This document shows, piece by piece, positions 1 through 7,493 of a stretch of 18,089 nucleotides of DNA. Numbering within the stretch: position 1 is the first letter of the stretch; the number at the start of each line of letters is the position of its first letter. Origin of the DNA: an uncultured Pseudomonadota bacterium (GTDB lineage: Bacteria; SAR324; NAC60-12); assembly GCA_913052275.1 (NCBI GenBank), contig CAJXDX010000018.1:1-18089 (forward strand), written 5' to 3'. Both the position numbers and the translations under genes were made by a program. Under the pieces are notes generated by a model that was given only the letters and a program-made list of their open reading frames with translations, had not been told where the DNA came from and made no database searches.

Positions 1-1
1 A

Positions 2-31
2 GATGCGAATACTTGTACTTAATTTCGCATC
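2..31. repeat. Inverted repeat, possible terminator hairpin
   Basis: GATGCGAA at 2-9 is the exact reverse complement of TTCGCATC at 24-31, separated by 14 bases, so an 8-bp stem can form. It lies just downstream of the stop of the minus-strand gene ending at 55. A Rho-independent terminator is possible, but the position where its U-tract would lie is cut off by the window edge. No T-tract follows it on the plus strand. Confidence 0.35.
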
Positions 32-54
32 GTAGTGTATCTCAGCTTGGTGGG

Positions 55-429
55 TCAGGCAGCAATTTCATTAGACTCCCGAGCGTGAAGAATTGCACTA
101 AATGCTGTTTGCAGCTCGTTTGGGCTAAGTTCGGTAAGTTCAGTGTAATCGCTGTTCAACGTGTCATTTATGAAACGGAGCTGCGGTTCCTTTGAAACAT
201 AGCCCAGTTGATTCAACTGATGGTCCAATGTTTCAAAGACTCTATTACGCAACTGTTCGTTGGTCTTTTTATCTTGTGCCAGAATCTTTCTTCCATAGAA
301 GCTGTTGTCATTTATCTCACCTTTGAAAGACTGCTTTGACAGGGTTTTTTCTCCTCTTAATTCTATTGCGACAATCACTGAAGTGATAATTACCGAAGTA
401 AGGCAGAAAATTAATAAAGCCATTTCCAT
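55..429 (-). CDS. Hypothetical small membrane-anchored protein
   Basis: This 124-residue protein is not recognised. Residues 4-22 form a single hydrophobic segment (LLIFCLTSVIITSVIVA), followed by a charged, mostly hydrophilic region rich in Glu, Asn and Leu. It is therefore likely anchored in the inner membrane by its N-terminus. The segment lacks a lipobox and a clear signal-peptidase site. The start at 429 is supported by an AGAGGA Shine-Dalgarno sequence six bases upstream; a second in-frame ATG follows at 423. The gene runs away from the flagellar cluster, and a hairpin at 2-31 lies just after its stop. In many related flagellar clusters flgH or flgA would sit on this side of flgI, so the gene appears to occupy a break in that order. 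The function is unknown. The good ribosome binding site makes it likely real. Confidence 0.6.
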   Translation of the reverse strand: MEMALLIFCLTSVIITSVIVAIELRGEKTLSKQSFKGEINDNSFYGRKILAQDKKTNEQLRNRVFETLDHQLNQLGYVSKEPQLRFINDTLNSDYTELTELSPNELQTAFSAILHARESNEIAA

Positions 430-456
430 TTTAATCCTCTAGTGCTGAATTTAATT

Positions 457-783
457 TCAAAAGTTATTGGTCCCCTGAAAATAATGCAGAAAACAGACCA
501 GTATATTGCAGTCCAAAATTAACATCCTGATCTGGTTGCCAGCTAAGTGATGGCTTGCTTCAGTTATTTTCAGGGCACAGTCAGTGTTGAACTGGAGATA
601 TATATTTATAAAATTTCTGTAATTCTGTTCAATAAATCCCACATTATTTTCTGAAATACTCACTTTCTGCTGTATCCCATATTTTCTGGCTGCAAAGTTT
701 TGGCATTCATGGGGAGTTCTTTTGTTTTGAGAAGCACTTTTTTCAAGTATTTTTTTATTGATAAAATACACCAGAATAAGCAA
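457..783 (-). CDS. Doubtful ORF, unrecognised
   Basis: This 108-codon open frame begins with TTG at 783, has no Shine-Dalgarno sequence, and lies in an AT-rich stretch. The translation begins with a short hydrophobic run (LILVYFI), then a Lys/Asn/Gln-rich body with four cysteines, and ends in a hydrophobic tail (ILVCFLHYF). It matches no family I recognise. It sits 27 bases upstream of the minus-strand gene at 55-429 and could be cotranscribed with it. It may be a decayed gene or a chance ORF, and its frame could begin at a later codon. The rest of 430-885 holds no other gene that I can support, apart from the promoter-like sequence at 824-838. Confidence 0.2.
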   Translation of the reverse strand: MLILVYFINKKILEKSASQNKRTPHECQNFAARKYGIQQKVSISENNVGFIEQNYRNFINIYLQFNTDCALKITEASHHLAGNQIRMLILDCNILVCFLHYFQGTNNF

Positions 784-823
784 ATTTTACTTGTAATTAC
801 CTAATAGAAAAACTGCTCCTTTC

Positions 824-838
824 TGGCATTGAACTTGT
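824..838 (+). promoter_or_regulatory. Sigma-54-type promoter for flgI
   Basis: TGGCA at 824-828 and TTGT at 835-838 match the -24/-12 consensus TGGCAC-N5-TTGC. The GG and the -13 G are conserved and the spacing is exact. Transcription would start near 850, about 36 bases before the flgI ATG. RpoN control of rod, ring and hook genes is known in many polar-flagellated proteobacteria. That this site is used here is inference. Confidence 0.6.
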
Positions 839-885
839 ATTACAATCTGGAATCAAAAACCGGATATTAACTTTAATAAGCCTTC

Positions 886-2001
886 ATGAACTTTTATAAA
901 TTTGTACGATTGAGCAAAGTATTACTGCTCTTTTTCCTGGCAGCATTGCTTTCGACTCCGGCATGGGGAGTACGTGTTAAAGATGTGGCCGCATTGAGAG
1001 GCGCTCGTGATAACGAACTTATTGGATTCGGGATTGTGGTTGGTTTGGACGGAACAGGTGATACACAGGAAAGCCTGCTTTCACGTAAGCCGATAGTAAA
1101 CGCTTTGGAGAGGATTGGCATCAGCTTAGAAAGTCAGGATATTTTGGGACGCAGTATAGCCGCAGTTTGGCTGACTGCTACGTTACCTCCATTCGCCAAG
1201 TCAGGACAGCGTCTGGATATAACAGTTGCAACAATCGGTGACGCGGTATCCCTTCGCGGAGGAATCCTGATCATGGCCCCCTTGCGCGGGCCTGACCGGC
1301 TGGTATATGCAGTGGGTCAGGGGCCCATTGCCGGAATACCAAAAGGAGTCAGCAGGGCTGATGCCCTGCCTCCAGAGGAACTGGTTAACCTTCCGATTGG
1401 GTCAAGGATGGTGGCCTCAGTAGGTCAGGTACTGGGTGGAGCAATAGTTGAACGTGAAATCAATTTAAATCTAAACAGCCGTGCACGGGTGTATATGAAT
1501 TTACACTCTCCAGATTTCACTACCGCTTTCCGTCTGGCAAAGCTGATTAATCAAAAATTGGGTATTCGCAGTGCTCGTGCACAGGATGCAGGCACTGTTG
1601 AAGTATCAGTGCCGGACAGTTACCTGGGCAACACGGTTGAGCTTGTATCCTTCATAGAAAATTTAGAAATATCTCCGGATCATACTGCCAAAGTTGTGCT
1701 TGATGAACGTTCCGGGACAGTAGTCATGGGCGGGAGCGTCAGGATTTCACCAATTGCCATATCTCAAAACGGTTTGAACATCCAGGTCAAGCTTCCATCT
1801 CCAAACGCGCAGGGAGAACAAGGTGCACAAGCAGAGGGAACAACTTTAGCTTCCAATGTATTTATGCTGAAAGGAGGCGCCGATCTTAAGGAAATTGTTG
1901 ATGGTTTTAATAAGATTGGAGCATCCAGTAAAGATTTAATTGAAGTTCTTAAGGCGGTCAAAACTGCGGGAGCACTTCATGCTGAACTTGTCATTCGTTA
2001 A
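886..2001 (+). CDS. flgI: Flagellar P-ring protein FlgI
   Basis: FlgI forms the periplasmic P-ring, the bushing around the flagellar rod in the peptidoglycan layer. At 371 residues it has the family's usual length. Residues 1-28 are a Sec signal peptide (basic start, LLLFFLAALL core, cleavage probably after AWG). The mature protein begins with VRVKDVAALRGARDNELIGF, the conserved FlgI N-terminus, soon followed by GLDGTGD. The C-terminal GGADLKEIVDGFNKIGASSKDLIEVLKA is also typical, though longer than needed for recognition. No strong ribosome binding site precedes the ATG. It is the first gene of the cluster, behind a sigma-54-type promoter, and flgJ follows after six bases. The L-ring gene flgH and the chaperone gene flgA, which usually lie just upstream, are not in the window. 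Confidence 0.97.
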   Translation: MNFYKFVRLSKVLLLFFLAALLSTPAWGVRVKDVAALRGARDNELIGFGIVVGLDGTGDTQESLLSRKPIVNALERIGISLESQDILGRSIAAVWLTATLPPFAKSGQRLDITVATIGDAVSLRGGILIMAPLRGPDRLVYAVGQGPIAGIPKGVSRADALPPEELVNLPIGSRMVASVGQVLGGAIVEREINLNLNSRARVYMNLHSPDFTTAFRLAKLINQKLGIRSARAQDAGTVEVSVPDSYLGNTVELVSFIENLEISPDHTAKVVLDERSGTVVMGGSVRISPIAISQNGLNIQVKLPSPNAQGEQGAQAEGTTLASNVFMLKGGADLKEIVDGFNKIGASSKDLIEVLKAVKTAGALHAELVIR

Positions 2002-2007
2002 AAAATT

Positions 2008-2328
2008 ATGAAAGCACTGATGCCATTGCCTCTTTCAGCGCTGACACTGCGCATGGATCAGTTAAGGGAACTTCCTGATGCAAAAGGTAAAACGGATGAT
2101 GCCAGGCTTCGTGAAGCGTCAAATGAGTTTGAAGCAATTTTTATTCAGCAGATGCTGAAAACAATGCGCAAGACATCATTGGAATCTGATTTAATTAAAA
2201 AGTCTGAAGGTGAAAAAATATTTCGATCAATGCTGGATGAACAGTACGCCATACTTTCGGCCAAATCAGGCAGTCTGGGTCTTGGAGAGATGATTTATCA
2301 GCAGTTAAAATCTAATTTGAAAAAATAA
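2008..2328 (+). CDS. flgJ: FlgJ-type rod-binding protein, single-domain
   Basis: This 106-residue protein corresponds to the N-terminal rod-binding (rod-cap) domain of FlgJ, which helps rod subunits assemble in the periplasm. The segment around residues 33-60 (EASNEFEAIFIQQMLKTMR) is the family signature. The C-terminal GLGEMIYQQL matches the end of the domain. The muramidase domain found in enterobacterial FlgJ (about 310 residues in total) is absent. This is common outside the beta- and gammaproteobacteria, where a separate hydrolase opens the peptidoglycan. The gene is six bases behind flgI and surely cotranscribed. No clear Shine-Dalgarno sequence is present. Confidence 0.9.
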   Translation: MKALMPLPLSALTLRMDQLRELPDAKGKTDDARLREASNEFEAIFIQQMLKTMRKTSLESDLIKKSEGEKIFRSMLDEQYAILSAKSGSLGLGEMIYQQLKSNLKK

Positions 2329-2338
2329 CAAAAATAAC

Positions 2339-2366
2339 TAAAGTTTTTCGACTGATCTGCCGATGC
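2339..2366 (+). promoter_or_regulatory. Sigma-28 (FliA)-type promoter for flgM
   Basis: TAAAGTTT at 2339-2346 and GCCGATGC at 2359-2366 closely match the FliA consensus TAAAGTTT-N11-GCCGATAA, with a spacer of 12 instead of 11. Transcription would start near 2373, leaving a leader of about 280 bases before flgM. A sigma-28 promoter before its own anti-sigma factor gene is known from Salmonella flgM and gives negative feedback. Use of this site is inferred. Confidence 0.65.
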
Positions 2367-2654
2367 ATGCAATAAGGTGTTTTAGTGACTTATGCCGGGT
2401 GAGAAAACAGAATATCCCGGTTTATGAAAACATCTTACTAAGGCCCAAGATTAAAGTAGTAAATAATGGTTTTTCCAGCGAAGTTAAAATAACTCCTTGA
2501 AACCAGTAAATTTACACGCCCTATGGGTTTTCTCTGGTCAGCAAACTGTACCTTAATTGTTATGCTTGTCAGAGTCTGCGGGCATGCTTGTCGGCATACA
2601 CCGGACATTCCCGTGGAGTTAGGGAACTGAACTATTTAACATGAAAGGTGGATT
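2367..2654 (+). promoter_or_regulatory. Long leader between flgJ and flgM
   Basis: No convincing gene lies in 2329-2654. From the inferred start near 2373 the RNA could form GCAATAAG/CTTATGC (2369-2376 with 2389-2395, one bulged A), or alternatively CCGGG/CCCGG (2395-2399 with 2416-2420). Neither is followed by a T-tract, so neither looks like a terminator. ATGCTTGTC occurs twice (2562-2570 and 2584-2592). A five-codon ATG reading frame at 2641 overlaps the flgM start and contains its AAAGGTGGA ribosome binding site. No known riboswitch fold was recognised. Confidence 0.35.
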
Positions 2655-2951
2655 ATGAAAATCACAGGTCAACAGCCTCCCGAATTTCATGGAGTAAAGG
2701 GAGGAGCAGGTAAAGGCAATCAGAAAGCCGCTGATAGGTCAGGCACGTTACCGGGTTCAGGTGAACCTCCTGTCAAGACTTCGACTTTTGTGATGAACAA
2801 AATAAAAAGTCGAATAAATGCAGAGCCTGAAGTACGAGCAGACAGGGTTGCTGAGCTGAAAGCTAAAATCAAGAGCGGTGAATACAAGGTCGATTCTGAA
2901 AGCCTTGCCAAAAAAATGCTTGAAGATGCTCTTCAGGAAGATATTTCCTGA
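2655..2951 (+). CDS. flgM: Anti-sigma-28 factor FlgM
   Basis: FlgM binds and holds sigma-28 (FliA) inactive until the hook-basal body is complete, when it is exported through the flagellar secretion channel. The 98 residues match the family's usual size. The N-terminal ~45 residues are Gly/Pro/Lys-rich and look disordered, as expected of an exported protein. The C-terminal part carries the signature: VRADRVAELKAKIKSGEY, then VDSESLAKKML, which form the sigma-binding helices. The start is fixed by a strong AAAGGTGGA ribosome binding site, one of the few in this window. It is preceded by a sigma-28-type promoter at 2339-2366. flgN and its clients follow, the usual late-gene order. Confidence 0.93.
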   Translation: MKITGQQPPEFHGVKGGAGKGNQKAADRSGTLPGSGEPPVKTSTFVMNKIKSRINAEPEVRADRVAELKAKIKSGEYKVDSESLAKKMLEDALQEDIS

Positions 2952-3017
2952 GACAGAAACAGTAGTGAGCAGCAATCTGGTAGTTTTATGCAGGTCAACA
3001 AATTGTATTTTTAAATT

Positions 3018-3500
3018 ATGAGAGAGTTGCTTAATATTTTGCAGCAGCAGGCTGAACTGCATGAGCATTTGCTGTCCCTGCTGCAAAAAGAGTCAGAGGG
3101 ATTTGGCAGTTTACGGGGATCCGAACTGCTTAAACTTCAAGGTGAAAAGTCACGCTGCGTGCGTGCTACAGCTCAACTTGAGAAGGAGAGGATTCAGCTT
3201 GTGGAACAATATGCCAAATCCTGGAACACCGATTCCAAGGATCTGACTTTACGGGTGATTATCGGTCGGGCAGACGATGAATACAGCATACCGCTGCAAC
3301 AGTGTTTTGAAAGGCTTAAGCTGCTGATTGCAAAAATTCGCAAAATTGCTGAAGAAAATTCCATGCAGTCTTCAGGACGTCTGAAATCGGTTGAATCTTC
3401 ACTTCAGTTCATAAGCCAGCTCCAGAACGGTCCTCCTACTTATTCAGAAGCGGGAAAGATACAAAAAAGGACCGGAACAATGTCCCGTGCGGAAGTCTGA
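3018..3500 (+). CDS. flgN: Flagellar export chaperone FlgN-like
   Basis: FlgN is a cytosolic chaperone that keeps the hook-filament junction proteins FlgK and FlgL unfolded and delivers them to the export gate. This 160-residue protein is almost wholly helical and charged, with heptad-like Leu patterns (LLNILQQQAELHEHLLSLL near residues 4-22, then LQGEKSRCV and ATAQLEKERIQLVEQ), as in the FlgN family. A central segment, then VESSLQFISQLQ near residue 125, fits the C-terminal helix that binds clients. Sequence similarity within the family is low, so much of the call rests on position: directly before flgK and after flgM. No clear Shine-Dalgarno sequence is seen. Confidence 0.8.
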   Translation: MRELLNILQQQAELHEHLLSLLQKESEGFGSLRGSELLKLQGEKSRCVRATAQLEKERIQLVEQYAKSWNTDSKDLTLRVIIGRADDEYSIPLQQCFERLKLLIAKIRKIAEENSMQSSGRLKSVESSLQFISQLQNGPPTYSEAGKIQKRTGTMSRAEV

Positions 3501-3552
3501 CTCATTGGTCAACTTTATTGTCAAATAACTCTAATAATTCTGTCTCGTCACC

Positions 3553-5241
3553 ATGCCTTCGCTCAACAGTTCCCTGAATCTGGGGCAACGCGCCCTGAGC
3601 ATCAATCAGCGCGCAATGCATACTGTTGGTCATAACATTGCCAATCAGGAAACTGAAGGTTTCTCCCGTCAGCAGTTACATTCAGGCACTTCAGCACCAG
3701 ATCCCACTGGAGTAGGAGGAGGTGCAGATGCCCAGCCAACCACCCGTGTTTACGATAAATTCGTGCAGCGCAAGATTCTCCAGGAAAACCCGCGTTCAGG
3801 AATGTTCAGATCACGTGGAGAATTTCTGCAAAAAATTGAAATTATTTTCAGTGAAACCGAGGGCAACGGCCTGCACAATGCTCTGAATGAGTTCTGGAAT
3901 TCCTGGAGTCAGCTTTCAAATAATCCTGAATCCGAATCGGCCAGAATACAGGTTAAAGTCCAGAGTGATGTTCTGGCGCGGCGCTTTCGCGGCATGCACT
4001 CCCAGCTACAGGGGTTACGCAGTGAAATTAATGGTCGGCTGTCTGCAAATATAAATAAAGTAAATGAACTGGGCAAGAAAGTAGCCGAACTGAATCGGCA
4101 GATTAACACATACGAGGATGGGCAGAGAATTGCCAACGATATGCGTGATGCACGTAATCAGGCAATTGAAGAACTGTCGGAACTGGTGGATGTCAATTCC
4201 TTTGAGGATCCTAATGGACGCATAACTGTTATCATCGGAAGAGACTGGACACTGGCGGAAGGCAATAACCACTATCACCTGGAAGGTAATATGAAGGGTG
4301 GTGAGCTTGGAATGCTTAGAATTGATGGTGTTTCAGTAAACGACAACCGGCGTGATCTAACCAGGACTTTTCGTGAAGGTGAAATGAGCGAAATGCTGAG
4401 AATGCGAGATGAAACAATTGTGGAATACCAGCACAATCTGGATGAAATGGCCTTCAATCTGGCGGCACAAGTCAACAAGCTTCACGCTACAGGTACAGGA
4501 ATCAATTCAGCAAAAGACATGATGAAGAGTACTTTCGGACTTAACTCTGAAGCACTAAATCAGCCGCTGCCATTCCTGAAAGACGGCATCTTTCAGCTTC
4601 ATTTAGTTGATCCGCACAATGAAATACTTGAAACCTATGAATTGGAAATCCAGTCAGGCGTTGATACTTTGCCGGATATTGTAAATCGTTTGAACCAGAC
4701 TGTAAACGACCCGGGATTACTGCAGGCCTCAATTGAAGCAGATGGATCGATGCTTTTGCAAAGCGGTCATGACTACAAGTTCATCTTTGGAGAAGATCAA
4801 TCGGGAGTTACGCAGGTTCTTGGTTTAAACAGTTTTTTTGACACTCTCAAGGGTGCCGAAGACATACATCTAGGTCAGCATATACGGGAGAACCCTAATA
4901 ACATTTCTACAGGCAAAGACCTGGTTCCGGGTGATAACAGGGTTGCTCTGGAAATTGCCAAGCTGCAGACAAGGCCAACCATGAGAGATGAAACCATGAC
5001 TTTTGATGAGTATTATAATGGAGTTCTTACGGGAATGGGATTGAAGATCCAGAGAAACAAAACTGATCAGGCTCATCAGGAAAGCATGGTAAGGCAGTTC
5101 AAGGAAATCAGGAGTTCCATCAGTGCAGTTAATATGGATGAAGAATTGACGGACATGATGCAGTATCAGAAAGCTTATGAAGCCTCCGCACGCTTCATCA
5201 ATACTGTTGATGAAATGATGGAAACCGTAATCAATATGTAG
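3553..5241 (+). CDS. flgK: Flagellar hook-associated protein 1, FlgK
   Basis: FlgK is the first junction protein between hook and filament and is exported by the flagellar type III system. The 562-residue length is normal. The N-terminus (SLNLGQRALSINQRAMHTVG, then HNIANQETEGFSRQQ) is the conserved D0 helix with the flagellar rod/hook motif. The C-terminus has MDEELTDMMQYQKAYEASAR followed by FINTVDEMMETVINM, the characteristic FlgK end. The variable middle (about residues 230-480) forms the exposed domains. As expected there is no cleaved signal peptide. No good ribosome binding site is seen upstream; the ATG agrees with the conserved N-terminus. Confidence 0.97.
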   Translation: MPSLNSSLNLGQRALSINQRAMHTVGHNIANQETEGFSRQQLHSGTSAPDPTGVGGGADAQPTTRVYDKFVQRKILQENPRSGMFRSRGEFLQKIEIIFSETEGNGLHNALNEFWNSWSQLSNNPESESARIQVKVQSDVLARRFRGMHSQLQGLRSEINGRLSANINKVNELGKKVAELNRQINTYEDGQRIANDMRDARNQAIEELSELVDVNSFEDPNGRITVIIGRDWTLAEGNNHYHLEGNMKGGELGMLRIDGVSVNDNRRDLTRTFREGEMSEMLRMRDETIVEYQHNLDEMAFNLAAQVNKLHATGTGINSAKDMMKSTFGLNSEALNQPLPFLKDGIFQLHLVDPHNEILETYELEIQSGVDTLPDIVNRLNQTVNDPGLLQASIEADGSMLLQSGHDYKFIFGEDQSGVTQVLGLNSFFDTLKGAEDIHLGQHIRENPNNISTGKDLVPGDNRVALEIAKLQTRPTMRDETMTFDEYYNGVLTGMGLKIQRNKTDQAHQESMVRQFKEIRSSISAVNMDEELTDMMQYQKAYEASARFINTVDEMMETVINM

Positions 5242-5315
5242 ATTAAGCGGATAAGTGAATCATATATTCGAAGATCAAGAAACTATTCATTAAACCCAAT
5301 CAGCAGGTTCAATAA

Positions 5316-6617
5316 ATGCGAGTGACTGAGGTCACAAAGCGTGACCATGTAGTTGACAATATACAAAGATCCTCAGGCCAGCTTCAGGATATTCAAATGC
5401 AGATGGCTACAGGTCGTCGTTTGAATAAAACTTCCGATGATCCGATTGGGGCGGCCAGATCCCAGGATATTGTGACAACTATTTCTTCACAGAAACAGTT
5501 GCTGCAGAACATTGTGGACAATGTTGCCTGGCTTCAACACACAGAGCAGGAGATTTCCCACATAAATGAAATGCTGGGGAAAATTCGCACTCTCGCACTT
5601 TCACAGGCAGGAAGCGACTCAAACGAAGAATCAAGGCAGATGGTAGCACGTGAGTTTTCCGCGGCCCGTAAAAGTTTGTTCGATACTGGAAACGCACGTG
5701 AAGGGAAGCTGTATTTATTCTCCGGAATAAAAAGTCTTAGTCCGGCATTGAAAAAGAACGGAATATTCCAGCCTGCAAAAGTCCGGACTGAAGGTGCTGT
5801 ACAAAATGGCACTGGGGATTTCCTCGATGTAAGTCAGTTTCGAGCCCAGTTTGAAGGATACTCCAATAATGATTATCGAATCAGGGTTACCAGCGGTGGA
5901 GTCTGGGGACAGGCCAGGGTAAAAATTTCTGATGACGGTGGTAGAACCTGGAGTAAGGAGCAGATCCTGCGTCCGGTTACACATGTTTTTAATCCGGATG
6001 GAAAACCAAATGATCAGGTTTTGCTGAAATTTTCAGATCAAGAGGGACGTTTGGGCAATGTTCTTCCCAAACAGTTTGATTTCAACTCGGAAGCATCAGC
6101 AGAGTTTGACCTGAAAGCACTGGGAATTGTCTTCCCGCAGGGAATTGAGTTTATCTTTCAGCCAAATCCGGAAGTGACATACAATGGATCAATACATAAA
6201 AAAGAAGCATTGATATCAAATGGGCTCACGATTCCGGTTAATGTTACAGCGCAGGAACTGCTGCTTGGAGACGTTGAGAATGGTGTAGATACCTTTTCTT
6301 TGCTTGCGGCAATGGAGAGAGCACTGCTGGAAAATGATGGCATTGCGATTGCACAACGTCTAGGCGAGCTTGACTCAGCTCAAACTCAAGTACTCAAGCA
6401 GCTGGCTGATGTTGGAAACACAATTCGTGAGCTCTATGCAGTCCAGTCCAAGTTAGAAAACCTGCAGTTTGAAAAGGAGAGTCAGCTTTCTGATATTCAG
6501 GATTTAGACATCGCGGAAGCCACTGTTGACCTCAAGGTCGCGGAAGCCAATAACAAGCTTGCGCTTAACACAGGAGCCCGTTTGATTCAACCTTCACTGT
6601 CAGATTTCCTCCGTTAA
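5316..6617 (+). CDS. flgL: Flagellar hook-associated protein 3, FlgL
   Basis: FlgL is the second hook-filament junction protein, sitting between FlgK and flagellin. The 433-residue product starts MRVTEVTKRDHVVDNIQRSS, with LQDIQMQMATGRRLNKTSDD and the flagellin-like DPIGAARSQDI soon after, and ends with the D0 helix (DLDIAEATVDLKVAEANNKL). The middle inserts a variable domain (about residues 150-300), which makes it longer than the ~317-residue enterobacterial protein but normal for other phyla. The gap to flgK is 74 bases and csrA follows 69 bases later. It is secreted with FlgN as the likely chaperone. Confidence 0.95.
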   Translation: MRVTEVTKRDHVVDNIQRSSGQLQDIQMQMATGRRLNKTSDDPIGAARSQDIVTTISSQKQLLQNIVDNVAWLQHTEQEISHINEMLGKIRTLALSQAGSDSNEESRQMVAREFSAARKSLFDTGNAREGKLYLFSGIKSLSPALKKNGIFQPAKVRTEGAVQNGTGDFLDVSQFRAQFEGYSNNDYRIRVTSGGVWGQARVKISDDGGRTWSKEQILRPVTHVFNPDGKPNDQVLLKFSDQEGRLGNVLPKQFDFNSEASAEFDLKALGIVFPQGIEFIFQPNPEVTYNGSIHKKEALISNGLTIPVNVTAQELLLGDVENGVDTFSLLAAMERALLENDGIAIAQRLGELDSAQTQVLKQLADVGNTIRELYAVQSKLENLQFEKESQLSDIQDLDIAEATVDLKVAEANNKLALNTGARLIQPSLSDFLR

Positions 6618-6631
6618 ATGCACTGATCTGC

Positions 6632-6681
6632 GGAGGATTAAGTTAGTGCCCTCAAGACAAGAATCACATCAGGAAGGTAGG
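6632..6681 (+). promoter_or_regulatory. csrA leader with GGA motifs (possible CsrA sites)
   Basis: The spacer between flgL and csrA carries GGAGGA at 6632-6637 and AGGAAGG at 6671-6677. The second overlaps the csrA ribosome binding site. CsrA dimers typically bridge two GGA motifs, one of them on the Shine-Dalgarno sequence, to block translation. The arrangement fits autoregulation, but GGA motifs are frequent by chance and the stem-loops that usually present them are not obvious. Confidence 0.35.
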
Positions 6682-6686
6682 TAAAT

Positions 6687-6917
6687 ATGCTCATACTGAC
6701 AAGGAAGTCGGGAGAAAGCATAACCATTGGTGACGATGTAAAGATCACTGTGGTGGAAGTCAAGGGGAAGCAGGTTCGAATTGGAATTGACGCACCCCGC
6801 AGTTACATGATCCACAGAGAGGAGGTATACCTGAGTATACAGGAAGAAAACAGGCGTGCCGCCAAAGAGTCTCCGCTTTCCATAGCCGGACTCAAACACT
6901 TGTTCGGAAAACACTAA
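6687..6917 (+). CDS. csrA: Translational regulator CsrA
   Basis: CsrA is a small dimeric RNA-binding protein that represses or stabilises mRNAs by binding GGA motifs near ribosome binding sites; in many flagellated bacteria it represses flagellin translation. The 76 residues begin MLILTRKSGESITIGDDVKI, which carries the RNA-binding L4 and R6, and contain HREEVYLSIQEEN with the second RNA-binding site at R44. The tail after residue 60 is longer than in E. coli (61 residues), as usual when FliW is present, since FliW contacts this extension. The start is backed by an AGGAAGGTAGG ribosome binding site. It lies between flgL and fliW, the standard partner-switch arrangement. Confidence 0.97.
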   Translation: MLILTRKSGESITIGDDVKITVVEVKGKQVRIGIDAPRSYMIHREEVYLSIQEENRRAAKESPLSIAGLKHLFGKH

Positions 6918-6932
6918 AATTCATAAACTTTA

Positions 6933-7415
6933 ATGCTTATTCAAACTTCCCGCTTCGGTGAGATTGAAGTGGAAGAAAATCAGATCATAACTTTTCCTTC
7001 AGGCTTAGTAGGGTTTTCAGAAGATCGCAGATTTGTTATCAGGGAAGATAATGCAGCAGCACCTTTCCTCTGGCTTCAGTCTGTTGATAATAATGGACTT
7101 GCTTTTGTGATGATAGAACCGCATGTTTCCGTTTCAAACTATGAACTTGCACTGACGCAGGAACATCTGAAAAAACTGGATGCAAAAAACATTGAAGAGC
7201 TGAGTGTCTTTGTACTGGTTACGATGTCCAAAGAAATGAAAGATGTAACTATAAATTTGCAGGGCCCTCTGCTTTTCAATCTTGAAAAGCGTCTGGGTTT
7301 GCAATTTATTATTCCTGATGGAAAATACTCTACTCGCCATTTGCTGTTTGGTGATAAATTGAAGGACAATAATCAAGAGGAGCCTTCCAGCAAGACCCCA
7401 GAAGAGCAGCAATAA
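6933..7415 (+). CDS. fliW: Flagellar assembly factor FliW (CsrA antagonist)
   Basis: FliW binds CsrA and blocks it allosterically; cytosolic flagellin competes for FliW. Flagellin secretion thus frees FliW to inhibit CsrA and allows new flagellin translation. The 160-residue product has the family pattern: TSRFGEIEVEENQIITFPSG with LVGFSEDRRFVI after it, then FLWLQSVDNNGLAFVMIEP, and LFNLEKRLGLQFII near residue 115-130. The C-terminal ~20 residues are hydrophilic and variable. The gene starts 15 bases after csrA, and the pair is probably cotranscribed. Flagellin itself is not in the window. No ribosome binding site is visible, in contrast to csrA. Confidence 0.95.
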   Translation: MLIQTSRFGEIEVEENQIITFPSGLVGFSEDRRFVIREDNAAAPFLWLQSVDNNGLAFVMIEPHVSVSNYELALTQEHLKKLDAKNIEELSVFVLVTMSKEMKDVTINLQGPLLFNLEKRLGLQFIIPDGKYSTRHLLFGDKLKDNNQEEPSSKTPEEQQ

Positions 7416-7493
7416 GATTCGAAATTCGGTCTCAGCTTATACAAGCAGATATGCCGAATAGTCATAGCCACTTCCTTCCCTGCACACTCAGTC

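Noticed and set aside
2523..2630. 35-codon ORF in the flgM leader
   Set aside because: It has no ribosome binding site, no recognisable protein pattern and unremarkable composition, so a chance ORF is more likely.
7433..7460. Sigma-28 promoter before rsmG
   Set aside because: GCCGAATA at 7453-7460 resembles the -10 box, but there is no TAAA at the right distance upstream.
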